This document shows, in pieces, positions 1 to 7,469 of a stretch of DNA of 64,000 bases. Each line of letters begins with the position of its first letter. The stretch's first letter is position 1. Source of the stretch: Actinomadura macrotermitis (GTDB lineage: Bacteria; Actinomycetota; Actinomycetes; Streptosporangiales; Streptosporangiaceae); assembly GCF_009604375.1 (NCBI RefSeq), contig NZ_WEGH01000004.1, positions 124,001-188,000 of the forward strand. Direction: 5' to 3'. Under the pieces are notes generated by a model. It saw nothing but the letters and a program-made list of their open reading frames with translations, was not told the DNA's origin and did not search any database. A program made the translations under genes and the position numbers.

Positions 1-1247
1 GCGCGCAGCGCGGTGCACAGGCGCAGGCCCTCCTCGACGTCGCCGTGCTCCAGCGACCAGGCGAGCGCGGCCCGCACGTTGCCGGTCTCGGCGTCGTGGC
101 GCTGGAACAGCCGGACCCGCTCGGGCCACGACGCCGGGCACTCGGCGAACACGACCTCCCCGTCGCGCTCGGCGGCCTCCAGCACCGCGTCGCGGTGCCG
201 GACCCGGATCTCCTCGGCCTCCCCGGCGGCCTCCAGCCGCTCGGCGGCGTACCCGCGGATGCTCTCCAGCAGCCGGAACCGGGTCTCGCCCGCGACCTCG
301 CCGCCGACGACGACGAGCGACTTGTCGACCAGCGCGGTGAGCAGGTCCAGCAGGTCCTCACCGGCCAGGCCCGCCAGGTAGGGGCCGTCGTCGGCGCAGA
401 CCTGCTCGACCTGGCCGAGCGTCCAGCCCGCGAACACCGACAGCCGGCGCAGCAGCGCCCGCTCGGCGTCGCCGAGCAGCTCGTGGCTCCAGTCGATCGC
501 GGCGCGCAGCGTGCGCTGGCGCGGCGGCGCGGTCCGGTCGCCGGCGCTGAGCAGCCGGAACCGGTCGCCGAGCCGCTGCGCGATCTGCTCCACCGACAGC
601 ACCCGCACCCGGGCGGCGGCGAGCTCCAGCGCGAGCGGCAGCCCGTCCAGGGCGCGGCCGACCTCGGCGACGGCCTCGGTGACGGCGAAGCCCGGCCGCA
701 CCGCCCGGGCCCGCTCGACGAACAGCGCGGTGGCCTCGTCGGGGTCCAGCGGCGGCACCCGCCAGACCGTCTCGCCGGGCATCCGCAGCGGCTCGCGGCT
801 GGTGGCCAGGATCCGCAGCCCCGGGCAGCGCGCCAGCAGCGCCCCGGCGAGCTCGGCGCAGCCCTCGGCCAGGTGCTCGCAGTTGTCCAGCACCAGCAGC
901 GCCGGCCCGGTCCCGATCGCGCCGGCGACGCCCTCGGCGGACGGGCGTCCCTCACCGCCGGTGACGCCGAGCACGGCCGCGACGCGGCGCGCGGCGGGGT
1001 CGGGCGTGCCGTCCCCGGCGACGCCCGCCAGGTCCACGAACCACACCCGGCCGGGCCGGGCGTCCGGCAGCGACCGCGCGACCCGCACCGCCAGCCGGGT
1101 CTTGCCGATGCCGCCCGCGCCGCACAGTGTCACCGCGCGCAGCGTGCCGAGCAGGCGGCACAGGTCGGTGACGTCCCGCTCGCGGCCGACGAAGGCGTCG
1201 GTCTCCACGGGCAGGCCGCCGTCGGATGGGGGGTTCAGCGAAGTCAT
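1..1247 (-). CDS. NB-ARC ATP-binding regulator, AfsR/LuxR-like (3-prime end off window)
   Basis: The frame is open from an ATG at 1247 to the left edge, giving about 415 visible residues. A Walker A motif GAGGIGKT lies at residues 43-50 and a Walker B-like LLVLDNCEHL near residue 115. These are followed by the SREPL and GLPLALELAAAR motifs typical of the NB-ARC/STAND part of actinobacterial AfsR- or LuxR-type regulators. No SARP DNA-binding domain precedes the P-loop, so the DNA-binding part, if present, should be a C-terminal LuxR-type HTH beyond the window, after a TPR-like region. Predicted role: an ATP-dependent cytoplasmic transcription activator. It is co-oriented with the tail/lysis genes but separated from them by a hairpin terminator, so I see no evidence that it belongs to them. 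The family call is firm; the target genes are unknown. Confidence 0.8.
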   Translation of the reverse strand, partial: MTSLNPPSDGGLPVETDAFVGRERDVTDLCRLLGTLRAVTLCGAGGIGKTRLAVRVARSLPDARPGRVWFVDLAGVAGDGTPDPAARRVAAVLGVTGGEGRPSAEGVAGAIGTGPALLVLDNCEHLAEGCAELAGALLARCPGLRILATSREPLRMPGETVWRVPPLDPDEATALFVERARAVRPGFAVTEAVAEVGRALDGLPLALELAAARVRVLSVEQIAQRLGDRFRLLSAGDRTAPPRQRTLRAAIDWSHELLGDAERALLRRLSVFAGWTLGQVEQVCADDGPYLAGLAGEDLLDLLTALVDKSLVVVGGEVAGETRFRLLESIRGYAAERLEAAGEAEEIRVRHRDAVLEAAERDGEVVFAECPASWPERVRLFQRHDAETGNVRAALAWSLEHGDVEEGLRLCTALR

Positions 1248-1404
1248 GCGCCCACTGGTGGTGTCGTTTGCTCCGGCCGTGCGTGGCGTGTGTGTGCGTT
1301 CCCTGTGAGTGTGTCACCGGCGCCGCCGCGCCGTCCCCGCTTTCTCCCCCGTTGGCCGCCTTCGGGCATCCCCCCGCCCCAGCGGCTCCCGGAACACCTG
1401 CCGG

Positions 1405-1438
1405 GCCCCGGGTGCGCCGGTTCCGGCGCACCCGGGGC
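1405..1438 (-). terminator. Intrinsic terminator after endolysin gene
   Basis: A perfect 14-bp inverted repeat (1405-1418 and 1425-1438) with a 6-nt loop lies 4 nt beyond the endolysin stop codon. On the minus strand there is no U-run, as is common in actinobacteria; on the plus strand TTTCTC follows. It probably ends the tail/lysis operon and insulates the regulator gene to the left. Confidence 0.75.
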
Positions 1439-1442
1439 TTTC

Positions 1443-2216
1443 TCAGGTGACGGCCTCGGTCCACGCGGCCCGCCAGGTGTCCGGGCCGACGACACCGTCC
1501 ACGGCGAGGCCCTTCTCGGCCTGGAAGGCACGGCATACCTTCTGGGACCCCGGCCCGTACGCCCCGTCGACGGTGAGGTCCCAGCCACGGGCCCTCATCT
1601 GCGCCTGCCAGGTCCGGACGTCGTCCCCGCGCATCGTCGGCGGGCAGGCGAGATACCGGCCGGGCCACTTCGGGCCGGCGGAAGGGCCGGGCGAGGGCGG
1701 GGGCGCGGGCTTGTCCCCGGGACGGGGCGCCCCCTTCCTGACCCATGCGTACAGGGCCGCCCCCGGGCAGGACGTGGAGTAACCGTCGCGGTGTCCCTTG
1801 ATCTCCCTGCCCGCGTCGCCCTTGTCACGCAGGTAGTCGATGGCGTCGCGGATGCCGTTCAGCATCGCGGCGGTGGGCTCGGTGAGGCCGGTGTCGCCCA
1901 CCAGCCCGAGCACCGCGTAGTGGCCGGAGTTCAGGCCGGGCCCGTTGGCGGAGGGGAGCCGGTGCGGCCCGCGCCCGACGTACACGTATCCGTGCGGGCA
2001 GACGCACATCGAATAACCGATGTCGTTCCAGCCGTTGCCGTCCATGTGGTCGCGCTGGATGCCGCGCACCGCGTCGTCGCAGCGCGCATGGTCGGTCTCC
2101 AGCCTGCGGTCGACATGCGAACCGACGTAGTGGACCTTGACCCCCCGCGCCGAGGCCAGGTAGGTCGTGGCCCGCGCGTCGCGCGCGCCCCACTGCTTCC
2201 GGCCGACCAGCTTCAT
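1443..2216 (-). CDS. Endolysin: Zn amidase with peptidoglycan-binding domain
   Basis: 257 aa. The N-terminal half is an Amidase_2/PGRP-type N-acetylmuramoyl-L-alanine amidase. The likely zinc ligands are H29 (VHYVG), H142 (GHRDG) and C150 (TSCPG), with a WNDIGYS segment between them. After a Pro-rich linker (about 167-180), the C-terminal 75 residues match a PG_binding_1 fold (MRGDDVRTWQ, GPGSQKVCRAFQ, VDGVVGPDTW). There is no signal peptide, so export through a holin pore is expected. The start overlaps the holin-like gene stop by ATGA. As the last gene of the tail cluster, it fits a lysis enzyme that releases particles from the producing cell. Confidence 0.9.
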   Translation of the reverse strand: MKLVGRKQWGARDARATTYLASARGVKVHYVGSHVDRRLETDHARCDDAVRGIQRDHMDGNGWNDIGYSMCVCPHGYVYVGRGPHRLPSANGPGLNSGHYAVLGLVGDTGLTEPTAAMLNGIRDAIDYLRDKGDAGREIKGHRDGYSTSCPGAALYAWVRKGAPRPGDKPAPPPSPGPSAGPKWPGRYLACPPTMRGDDVRTWQAQMRARGWDLTVDGAYGPGSQKVCRAFQAEKGLAVDGVVGPDTWRAAWTEAVT

Positions 2217-2461
2217 GCCGCACCGCCCGGGGACCGGTAGACGGGGCTTCGCCTCGTCAGGCCGAGCGAGAGCAGCAGGCGGCCGGCCTTCGGCAGCCGC
2301 CTCTCCAGGAGGCGGGCGAGCGCGTAGTAGACGGCGGTGGACAGCACCGTGACCAGTTCCGTCACCGTCCCTTCCGGCAGGTCCAGGCCGTACTTGGCGG
2401 CCTGGGCGAGCAGGGCGCCCGCGATCAGCGGCACGAAGGTGCGGATGAGACTGTCGATCAT
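2213..2461 (-). CDS. Holin-like small membrane protein
   Basis: 82 aa from the ATG at 2461, which has a strong GGAGG upstream. A longer reading from 2527 would run through a hairpin and is rejected. A hydrophobic segment covers about residues 5-20 (LIRTFVPLIAGALLAQ), with a second around 35-50, followed by a basic tail rich in Arg. Size, membrane character and ATGA overlap with the endolysin make a holin or holin-like lysis protein the best call. Actinophage holins are poorly conserved, so this rests on position and topology rather than a family motif. Two hairpins lie just upstream and may limit read-through into this gene. Confidence 0.65.
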   Translation of the reverse strand: MIDSLIRTFVPLIAGALLAQAAKYGLDLPEGTVTELVTVLSTAVYYALARLLERRLPKAGRLLLSLGLTRRSPVYRSPGGAA

Positions 2462-2477
2462 GATTCCTCCAATGACG

Positions 2478-2518
2478 ACGGCCGCCGCCGCACCCGGTGA
2501 AGGTGCGGCAGCGGCCGT
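2478..2518 (-). terminator. Strong hairpin upstream of holin RBS (possible attenuator)
   Basis: Arms 2478-2494 and 2502-2518 pair over 16 of 17 positions (one C-A mismatch) with a 7-nt loop. The structure sits directly between the preceding membrane-protein gene and the GGAGG of the holin-like gene. It has no U-tract. It could be a terminator that must be read through for lysis, or an mRNA stability element. Confidence 0.55.
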
Positions 2519-2532
2519 GGAGAACAAGGGAA

Positions 2533-2559
2533 ACCGCCGGCCGGCTCCGGCCGGCCGGT
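2533..2559 (-). terminator. GC-rich hairpin after coiled-coil membrane gene
   Basis: An almost perfect inverted repeat of CCGG units (about 12 bp per arm, one bulged base, 2-nt loop) begins at the stop codon of the upstream gene. Together with the next hairpin it makes a double barrier before the holin/endolysin pair. Confidence 0.45.
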
Positions 2560-2798
2560 CAGGTGGCGTTGAACCCGGCGAGGATCGAGGCGACCGCCGA
2601 CATCACGCCGAGCAGCAGGGAGGCCGGCAGGGTGTAGCGCCAGCGCTCGACCGCCCGGATCCGCTGCTCGTGGTCGATGACCTGGAGACGGAGCTGCTCG
2701 TGCGCGGCGAGGCTGCCGTCCACCTTCCCGCTCAGCTCGACGAGCTTGTCGTAGATGTCACGTGCGGTGATGAGGACGCTGTGCGTCTCGTTCATCAT
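2559..2798 (-). CDS. Small coiled-coil membrane protein, XhlA/haemolysin-like
   Basis: 79 aa from the ATG at 2798, which overlaps the previous stop (ATGA) and has an AAGGAGG upstream. Residues about 8-50 form an amphipathic, heptad-like helix (ITARDIYDKLVELSGKVDG). A WRYTLPAS segment and one transmembrane helix (LLLGVMSAVASILAGF) follow at the C-terminus. This layout, a soluble coiled coil and a single C-terminal membrane anchor next to holin and amidase, is that of XhlA-type phage lysis proteins. I assign it as a lysis accessory by architecture and position; no residue-level family signature was verified. Confidence 0.6.
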   Translation of the reverse strand: MMNETHSVLITARDIYDKLVELSGKVDGSLAAHEQLRLQVIDHEQRIRAVERWRYTLPASLLLGVMSAVASILAGFNAT

Positions 2799-3370
2799 CG
2801 GTCGCCTCCTTCGTCCCGCAGGCGCGCCTCGGCGCGCACCCGCTCTCTGAGCGCGGCCACCACCTCGGCCTTGGCCTTGACCGCGGCGGGATCGACGGCG
2901 CGGGCGTGGATCGCCTTCAGCGGATCGGCGGCGGCGCGCGCACCGGTCCGCGCGGCGGTGGCGACGCGCACCCGGTCGCGCTTGACCGCCGCGACGCGGG
3001 CGAGATGAGCGGCTCTCGCCTGCTCGATCGTCTCGGCGTTGTAGAGCCAGACCGGTACGGGGTCCCCCTCGGCGACCCGGTCGCCGGAGGCCGCCGCCGG
3101 AACGGTCATGCCCTTGGCCGCCGCCGCGTCGCCGGCGAAGGAGGCGGGATCGGTCGGGTCGGGGATGAACGGCTCGTGCAGGACGATGTCGAGCAGGGTG
3201 GTCACGTCCGCCGGGTCGATCCCGTACTCCGCCGCGCGCCATTCGAGTGTTTCGACCGGGAAGACATATCCGGTCAGTCCGCCGTCCGGCCGCCGGTAGG
3301 CGACCCGCCAGCATTCGACCTGGCCGACGGTGCACCGCTCGACGGCATCGACTTCGTAAACGTCAGGCAT
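2795..3370 (-). CDS. Phage tail-cluster protein of unknown function
   Basis: 191 aa, between a fibre-like gene and the lysis genes. The N-terminal half is mixed (VYEVDAVERCTVGQVECWRV) with an acidic middle. The C-terminal third (about 110-191) is a charged, Ala/Arg-rich helical segment (IEQARAAHLARVAAVKRDR) likely to form a long helix. No enzyme motif is visible. Placement suggests a tail-tip accessory or fibre chaperone, which I infer from position alone. The stop codon overlaps the next start. Confidence 0.55.
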   Translation of the reverse strand: MPDVYEVDAVERCTVGQVECWRVAYRRPDGGLTGYVFPVETLEWRAAEYGIDPADVTTLLDIVLHEPFIPDPTDPASFAGDAAAAKGMTVPAAASGDRVAEGDPVPVWLYNAETIEQARAAHLARVAAVKRDRVRVATAARTGARAAADPLKAIHARAVDPAAVKAKAEVVAALRERVRAEARLRDEGGDR

Positions 3371-3376
3371 GATCCC

Positions 3377-4129
3377 TCATGTTCGAAAGCACCAGAAGTT
3401 CGCGTAGAAGGCATGCGACCCTTCGACCCGCATCGTGAACCCCGTCACGGATTCGGCGGTGACATAGTGGGCGAAGGGCGCCTGGGCGCCGGTGTTCTTG
3501 ATCGTGGCGACGGCCACCATCGGGCTGGCCATGGTGACGCCGTAGCCGATGGCGAGGTCGGTCCAGGTGGAACCCGAACCGCTGCCCTGCAGCACCTGGC
3601 CGGCGAAGATCCCCGTCTGTGAGTTGGTCAGGCCGGTGTTGCTCCAGCGGCCGTAGTGCGCGGTGACCCCGTTGGCCTGGAACTGCATCCGCGACTGTGT
3701 GGCGGTGGAGACGAACCCGACGTTGACCGCGTTGCGGTTGAGTTCGAGGGTGCCGCCGTTGACGGTGCCCCGCTCGTCGCGCATGGTGGCCCGGAACTGG
3801 TCCTTGTCGATCAGAAGCTGGGTGTGCGGCGCCTGCGTCATCGTGTTGAGCAGCATCCGCGTGAAACCGGGCGAATCGGGGTCCGCGCTGCCCAGGATCT
3901 CGGCGTAGTTCTCCGGCACCCCTTCGGGGTAGAAGCGGATGCTCGGCGTGGCCGCCCCCTCAGGGTTGACCACGATCCGGCGGCCGGGCTGTTCACCGAC
4001 GAGGATCTCGGCGGCGGCGATCCGGGCGTACTTGACCCGGGCGCGCGCCGCCGTCATCGCGGCCTGCAGGCCGGTGCGCATCCGGTTCCACTGGTCGGCC
4101 CAGTCGTCGGGGTAGTTAGGCGTCCCCAT
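3377..4129 (-). CDS. Phage tail fibre / tip-like protein
   Basis: 250 aa; the ATG is preceded by GGAGGAGG and overlaps the upstream gene by 14 nt. The N-terminal 45 residues are helical. The middle resembles phage minor tail proteins that describe a mesh of Asn/Gly/Thr beta-strands (GGTLELNRNAVNVGFVS, MQFQANGVTAHYGRW). The C-terminus carries a beta-rich, aromatic end (GFTMRVEGSHAFYANFWC) like trimeric receptor-binding domains. Predicted to be the distal, target-recognising part of the tail. The structural class is inferred; I could not name a specific family. Confidence 0.6.
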   Translation of the reverse strand: MGTPNYPDDWADQWNRMRTGLQAAMTAARARVKYARIAAAEILVGEQPGRRIVVNPEGAATPSIRFYPEGVPENYAEILGSADPDSPGFTRMLLNTMTQAPHTQLLIDKDQFRATMRDERGTVNGGTLELNRNAVNVGFVSTATQSRMQFQANGVTAHYGRWSNTGLTNSQTGIFAGQVLQGSGSGSTWTDLAIGYGVTMASPMVAVATIKNTGAQAPFAHYVTAESVTGFTMRVEGSHAFYANFWCFRT

Positions 4130-5282
4130 CTTCGGCCTCCTCCAGGATCAGCGTCGCCTGCTCCGCGGCGCCCCGCGCCGGGGGCGTGATCTGAAATCCC
4201 ACGACCCGCCACGTGTGCGCGAACGTGGGCCTGCCGTCCGCGCCGAGCGGCCACCAGTCGTCGACGATCGTCACCCGTGCGTGGTCGCCGAGCCGGTTCG
4301 GATGGACCACGGTGTCCTCGGCGAGCCGCACCGTGATCTGCGGGATGCGCACGGCCCCCGAGCGCTTGGCGGCGTAGTACTCGGCGTACCCCTGGAGCGT
4401 GGCGACGTCGCGGGCGCCCTGGTAGTCGACCGTGCGGTCCACGTAAGGCCAGCCGACGTCCAGCAGTTCCTGCGCCGGGACGGCCGGGCCGACCAGCGGC
4501 TCGGAGTCGGTGGTCAGGTCGTCGTTGACCGTGTCGCCACGCGCCCTCCAGCGGGTGGCCGCCTTCGTCGCGTCGCTCTCGTACGACCAGGACAGCAGGT
4601 TCCCCGGACGGGTGAAGACCATGTCCGCGTCCCCTGCCGGGCGGCCCAGCCGAGGCTGGCCGGTGACGAACTCCCGTACCCGCTCGCCCTCCCCGTTCAG
4701 GTAGGTGCGGATGCAGTACTCGAACCCGTCGGTCAGGTTGGCCAGCTCGGCGAGCCTGTCCCCGTAGGTCGACGCCTCGCTCGCCTTGTACTGCCGGTCC
4801 CGCAGTACACCGGACGGAGCGCCGACGGGCACGATGCCGAGGTTGCCGGCGGGTTCGTCCTGCATGTCGGCGATCAGGGCGTGCGCGATGTCGATCTGGT
4901 CCTCACCGGTGAAGGCCAGGTCGTCCCAGATCTCACGGCGGTGCAGGTAGGACTCCAGGGAGGCGCCCTGGATCTGCAACGTGACCTTTCCCCTGCTGTC
5001 CCCTGCCGGGGTGGCCTGCCAGATGACGTACGAACCCCACAGGTCGCCGTTGCGGTACACATGGCAGATCACCCGGCCCGGTCCCGCCAGCGACCGGGGC
5101 TGGTCCTCGGGAGGGAACACCTGCCGGACGCGTTCGGCCGTCTGCGCGTTGGTGACGGGCAGCGTGGCCTGGAAGGTGCCCGCCTGGACGATGCGGCGTT
5201 CGAAGCTCACGCCGGCGAGCTCCAGCGTCGTGATCGGCCGGTCGGTCAGCAGGTCGCAGAACAGGTAGCGGTAGGCGGACAT
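4116..5282 (-). CDS. Tail hub/minor tail protein, siphophage gp37-like
   Basis: 388 aa from the ATG at 5282 (ATGA overlap with the previous gene); longer open frames upstream run through another gene and are not real. The order of segments is typical of the Siphovirus ReqiPepy6 Gp37-like family of actinophage tails: an N-terminal beta-sandwich (YLFCDLLTDRPITTLELAGV), a central DDLAFTGEDQIDIAHALI segment, and a C-terminal domain ending in WRVVGFQITPP. That family acts as the tail-associated hub that follows Dit and carries the tip. The family name is recalled, not searched. Confidence 0.7.
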   Translation of the reverse strand: MSAYRYLFCDLLTDRPITTLELAGVSFERRIVQAGTFQATLPVTNAQTAERVRQVFPPEDQPRSLAGPGRVICHVYRNGDLWGSYVIWQATPAGDSRGKVTLQIQGASLESYLHRREIWDDLAFTGEDQIDIAHALIADMQDEPAGNLGIVPVGAPSGVLRDRQYKASEASTYGDRLAELANLTDGFEYCIRTYLNGEGERVREFVTGQPRLGRPAGDADMVFTRPGNLLSWSYESDATKAATRWRARGDTVNDDLTTDSEPLVGPAVPAQELLDVGWPYVDRTVDYQGARDVATLQGYAEYYAAKRSGAVRIPQITVRLAEDTVVHPNRLGDHARVTIVDDWWPLGADGRPTFAHTWRVVGFQITPPARGAAEQATLILEEAEDGDA

Positions 5283-6529
5283 CACCCGACCCGCCGCAGG
5301 AGCACATAGGACGAGGCCCGCAGGATGGATCCGGTCGCGTTGGCGACGCGCTGGGCCCAGCGCAGCCTGAGGGTGCCGCCGTCTCCGGAGGAGAGCAGGC
5401 CGTGCAGCGTGCCCGTGAGCACGACGGTGTTGTTGGCCGCCCCGCCGCCCAGACCGGGCATGCTCGTGATGGTCTGACGGTCGACGAACTGCAAGCCGTC
5501 GACTCCATCGCTGGCGGAGTGCAGCGCCCGGCATGACCAGTCCAGGGTGGCGTTCGCCGGGCCCGACCACATGATCTTCAGGTCGGCGTCCATGTGGGCC
5601 GAGTAGATCAGCATCCCGGACAGTTCGTAGAGGCCGCCGGGGGGCAGCGTCAGGACCAGGTCGCTGTCGTCGACCACCGTGGTCGAGTTGGTCACGGTCT
5701 GGTCGGCGGACTTCCGGGCGAGCAGGGCCCCCTGCTCCAGCCAGCGCGCCCCGTCCCACGCCTCCAGCATGCGGCTGTCGGACCGCCACACCTGCTGCCC
5801 CGTCGTGGCCACGGTCGACGGCACCTTGAGGTTGCGGTCGGCGGCGTTCGTGACGGCGATGGTGGTCGGCCACCGCCACGCGCCGCTGTGGTAGACCTGC
5901 TGGGCCCGCAGGTCACGGCGCCAGACCGTCAGGCCGTCGTAGAAGCTGAGGCTGCTGTCGCGGTCGGCGGCGTCGACGACGGGGATCATCCCGCCGCTGA
6001 CGGCGGTGAAGCGGCGCTTGTCGGCGCGCACGGTGTTCCAGTTGAGGCCGCCGGTGCCGACCGAGGCGCCGGCGGGGACCGTCACCTCCCAGAGCAGCAG
6101 CGCGGAGGCCGGCAGCGCGGCCGCGGTGCCGTCCGAGCCGCCCTTGAGGACCTCCACGAAGCCGTCCTGGACGCCCGAGGCGTCGAAGGCGTCGTCCTTG
6201 ACCCGTGCGATGACCCGGTCGACCCGCGCGACCGCCGCCTCACCGGGGTCGAAGGTGAGCGTGACGTCCGTGCCGTTGACGAAGCTGTAGCCGCCCTGCG
6301 TCACATTGGACGTCCCGTTGATCCACGCGCTGAACGGCTTGACCACCGCCTGCATGGTCCCGGTCGTGCCGACCAGATCGCCCAGGCCCGCGGCGCCGGG
6401 GAACAGACCGCTACGCCGCTGGAACCACGAACTGCTTCCCGACGACTGGGGCATGAACACCCCCAGCCCGAGCCGGTGCTGCTGTGCGGTGGTGGCACCC
6501 GACTTGAGCGCCAGAACATGAACGGCCAT
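5282..6529 (-). CDS. Minor tail protein
   Basis: 415 aa. The N-terminal 190 residues resemble actinophage minor tail/baseplate proteins, with a short conserved opening (SGLFPGAAGLGDLVGTTGTM), an INGT-containing strand region and DRVIARVKDD. The rest is a series of beta-rich repeats around WRSDSRMLEAWDG and WRRDLRAQQVYHSG, ending in VLLRRVG. It is predicted to connect the tail hub with the fibre-like protein. It starts after an intrinsic terminator downstream of the Dit gene, so it may have its own promoter or depend on read-through. Product class is reasonably secure from synteny; the fold is not. Confidence 0.7.
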   Translation of the reverse strand: MAVHVLALKSGATTAQQHRLGLGVFMPQSSGSSSWFQRRSGLFPGAAGLGDLVGTTGTMQAVVKPFSAWINGTSNVTQGGYSFVNGTDVTLTFDPGEAAVARVDRVIARVKDDAFDASGVQDGFVEVLKGGSDGTAAALPASALLLWEVTVPAGASVGTGGLNWNTVRADKRRFTAVSGGMIPVVDAADRDSSLSFYDGLTVWRRDLRAQQVYHSGAWRWPTTIAVTNAADRNLKVPSTVATTGQQVWRSDSRMLEAWDGARWLEQGALLARKSADQTVTNSTTVVDDSDLVLTLPPGGLYELSGMLIYSAHMDADLKIMWSGPANATLDWSCRALHSASDGVDGLQFVDRQTITSMPGLGGGAANNTVVLTGTLHGLLSSGDGGTLRLRWAQRVANATGSILRASSYVLLRRVG

Positions 6530-6565
6530 CGAAGTACTCCTCTTAGTCAGTGCTTGCTCGACATC

Positions 6566-6591
6566 AAAAAAGGGCGCCCTGCGGAAGGGCG
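6566..6591 (-). terminator. Intrinsic terminator with U6 run inside the tail operon
   Basis: On the minus strand a 6-bp stem (6586-6591 with 6575-6580, 5-nt loop) is followed within 4 nt by six T residues (6571-6566). It lies just after the distal tail gene and before the minor tail gene. A canonical U-tract is rare in this window, so it may set a step-down in expression. Confidence 0.6.
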
Positions 6592-6592
6592 G

Positions 6593-7465
6593 CTATAGCC
6601 AGGCGTCGCGCCAGCGGAGCGTCAACTGGGCGTCCGCATCGTCACGGAAGGCACGGAAGGTGAGGTCGTTGGTTCCTGCGATCAGTTCGAACTCTTCGGG
6701 GGGCACCGAATCCGGGGTGAGCAGGTACAGCCGGTCGACGGCGCCGTTGAGCATCGCGGTCCCCGCCCGGCAGTCGACCTCCAGCCACTCCCCGGCGGCG
6801 ATCTTGAAGCCGAACCCCAGGGACTTGCCGGTGGTCTGGTTGAGCACCCGTGGCTGCACGCACGGTCCGGTGAACGTCACCACGGGCGCGGTGGGCACGT
6901 TGCCCGTGGTCACCACCTGGAGATTCCCGCTGCTGCCGGGCGCCCCGTAGTCCAGCGGATACTGCAAGGGATAGACGAGGCCGCTGTCGGAGGCGGACGG
7001 AAGCCCGCTGCCGGCCTCCTTCTCGACGGCCCCGTAGAGGCGCGGGTCGGAGCAGTTCCACTGCACGGCGACTCCGGTGACGCGCCGGCCGTATCCCACC
7101 GTCAACGGGACCGAGCGGCGCGTGACCTGACCGAAGGCCACCTTCGGCTCGGCGTCCAGGTCGGCGACGGCCAGTTCGTACTCGAGGCCGTCCTCGGACG
7201 GCATGGTCGCCCTCTCCAGTGCCGTCACCGCCGCGCCGACGTCGCCGTCCGCGGGAGAGAGGGTGAGTTCCGCGGTGACGACGCGCTCCTGTGAGAGCAC
7301 CCGGCCCGCCCACGCGCCGTGCACCATCGGCCTGTTCTCACTGCCGATGTCCATTCCGGGCGTCTCACGCCAGCCGGTGAGCGACTGGACGAAGTACTCC
7401 GTCCCATCCCCCATCAGCAAGCCGTTCCATTCGATCTGCCCCGCCCCTGTGATCAGGTTCGGCAT
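6593..7465 (-). CDS. Distal tail protein (Dit-like)
   Basis: 290 aa from the ATG at 7465 with GGGGTGAGG upstream, 4 nt after the tape-measure stop. The short N-terminal beta region (GQIEWNGLLMGDGTEYFVQSL) followed by an SQERVVTAELTL strand and a C-terminal galectin-like half (FKIAAGEWLEVDCRAGT, FRDDADAQLTLRWRDAWL) match Dit/siphovirus tail component proteins. Dit forms the ring joining tape measure, tube and hub. Position directly after the tape measure is the diagnostic synteny of siphophage tails. Confident as Dit by synteny plus sequence style. Confidence 0.8.
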   Translation of the reverse strand: MPNLITGAGQIEWNGLLMGDGTEYFVQSLTGWRETPGMDIGSENRPMVHGAWAGRVLSQERVVTAELTLSPADGDVGAAVTALERATMPSEDGLEYELAVADLDAEPKVAFGQVTRRSVPLTVGYGRRVTGVAVQWNCSDPRLYGAVEKEAGSGLPSASDSGLVYPLQYPLDYGAPGSSGNLQVVTTGNVPTAPVVTFTGPCVQPRVLNQTTGKSLGFGFKIAAGEWLEVDCRAGTAMLNGAVDRLYLLTPDSVPPEEFELIAGTNDLTFRAFRDDADAQLTLRWRDAWL

Positions 7466-7469
7466 GACC

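Noticed and set aside
1..1247. Regulator of an antibiotic cluster or of the tail locus
   Set aside because: No biosynthetic genes in the window and a strong terminator separates it from the tail genes.
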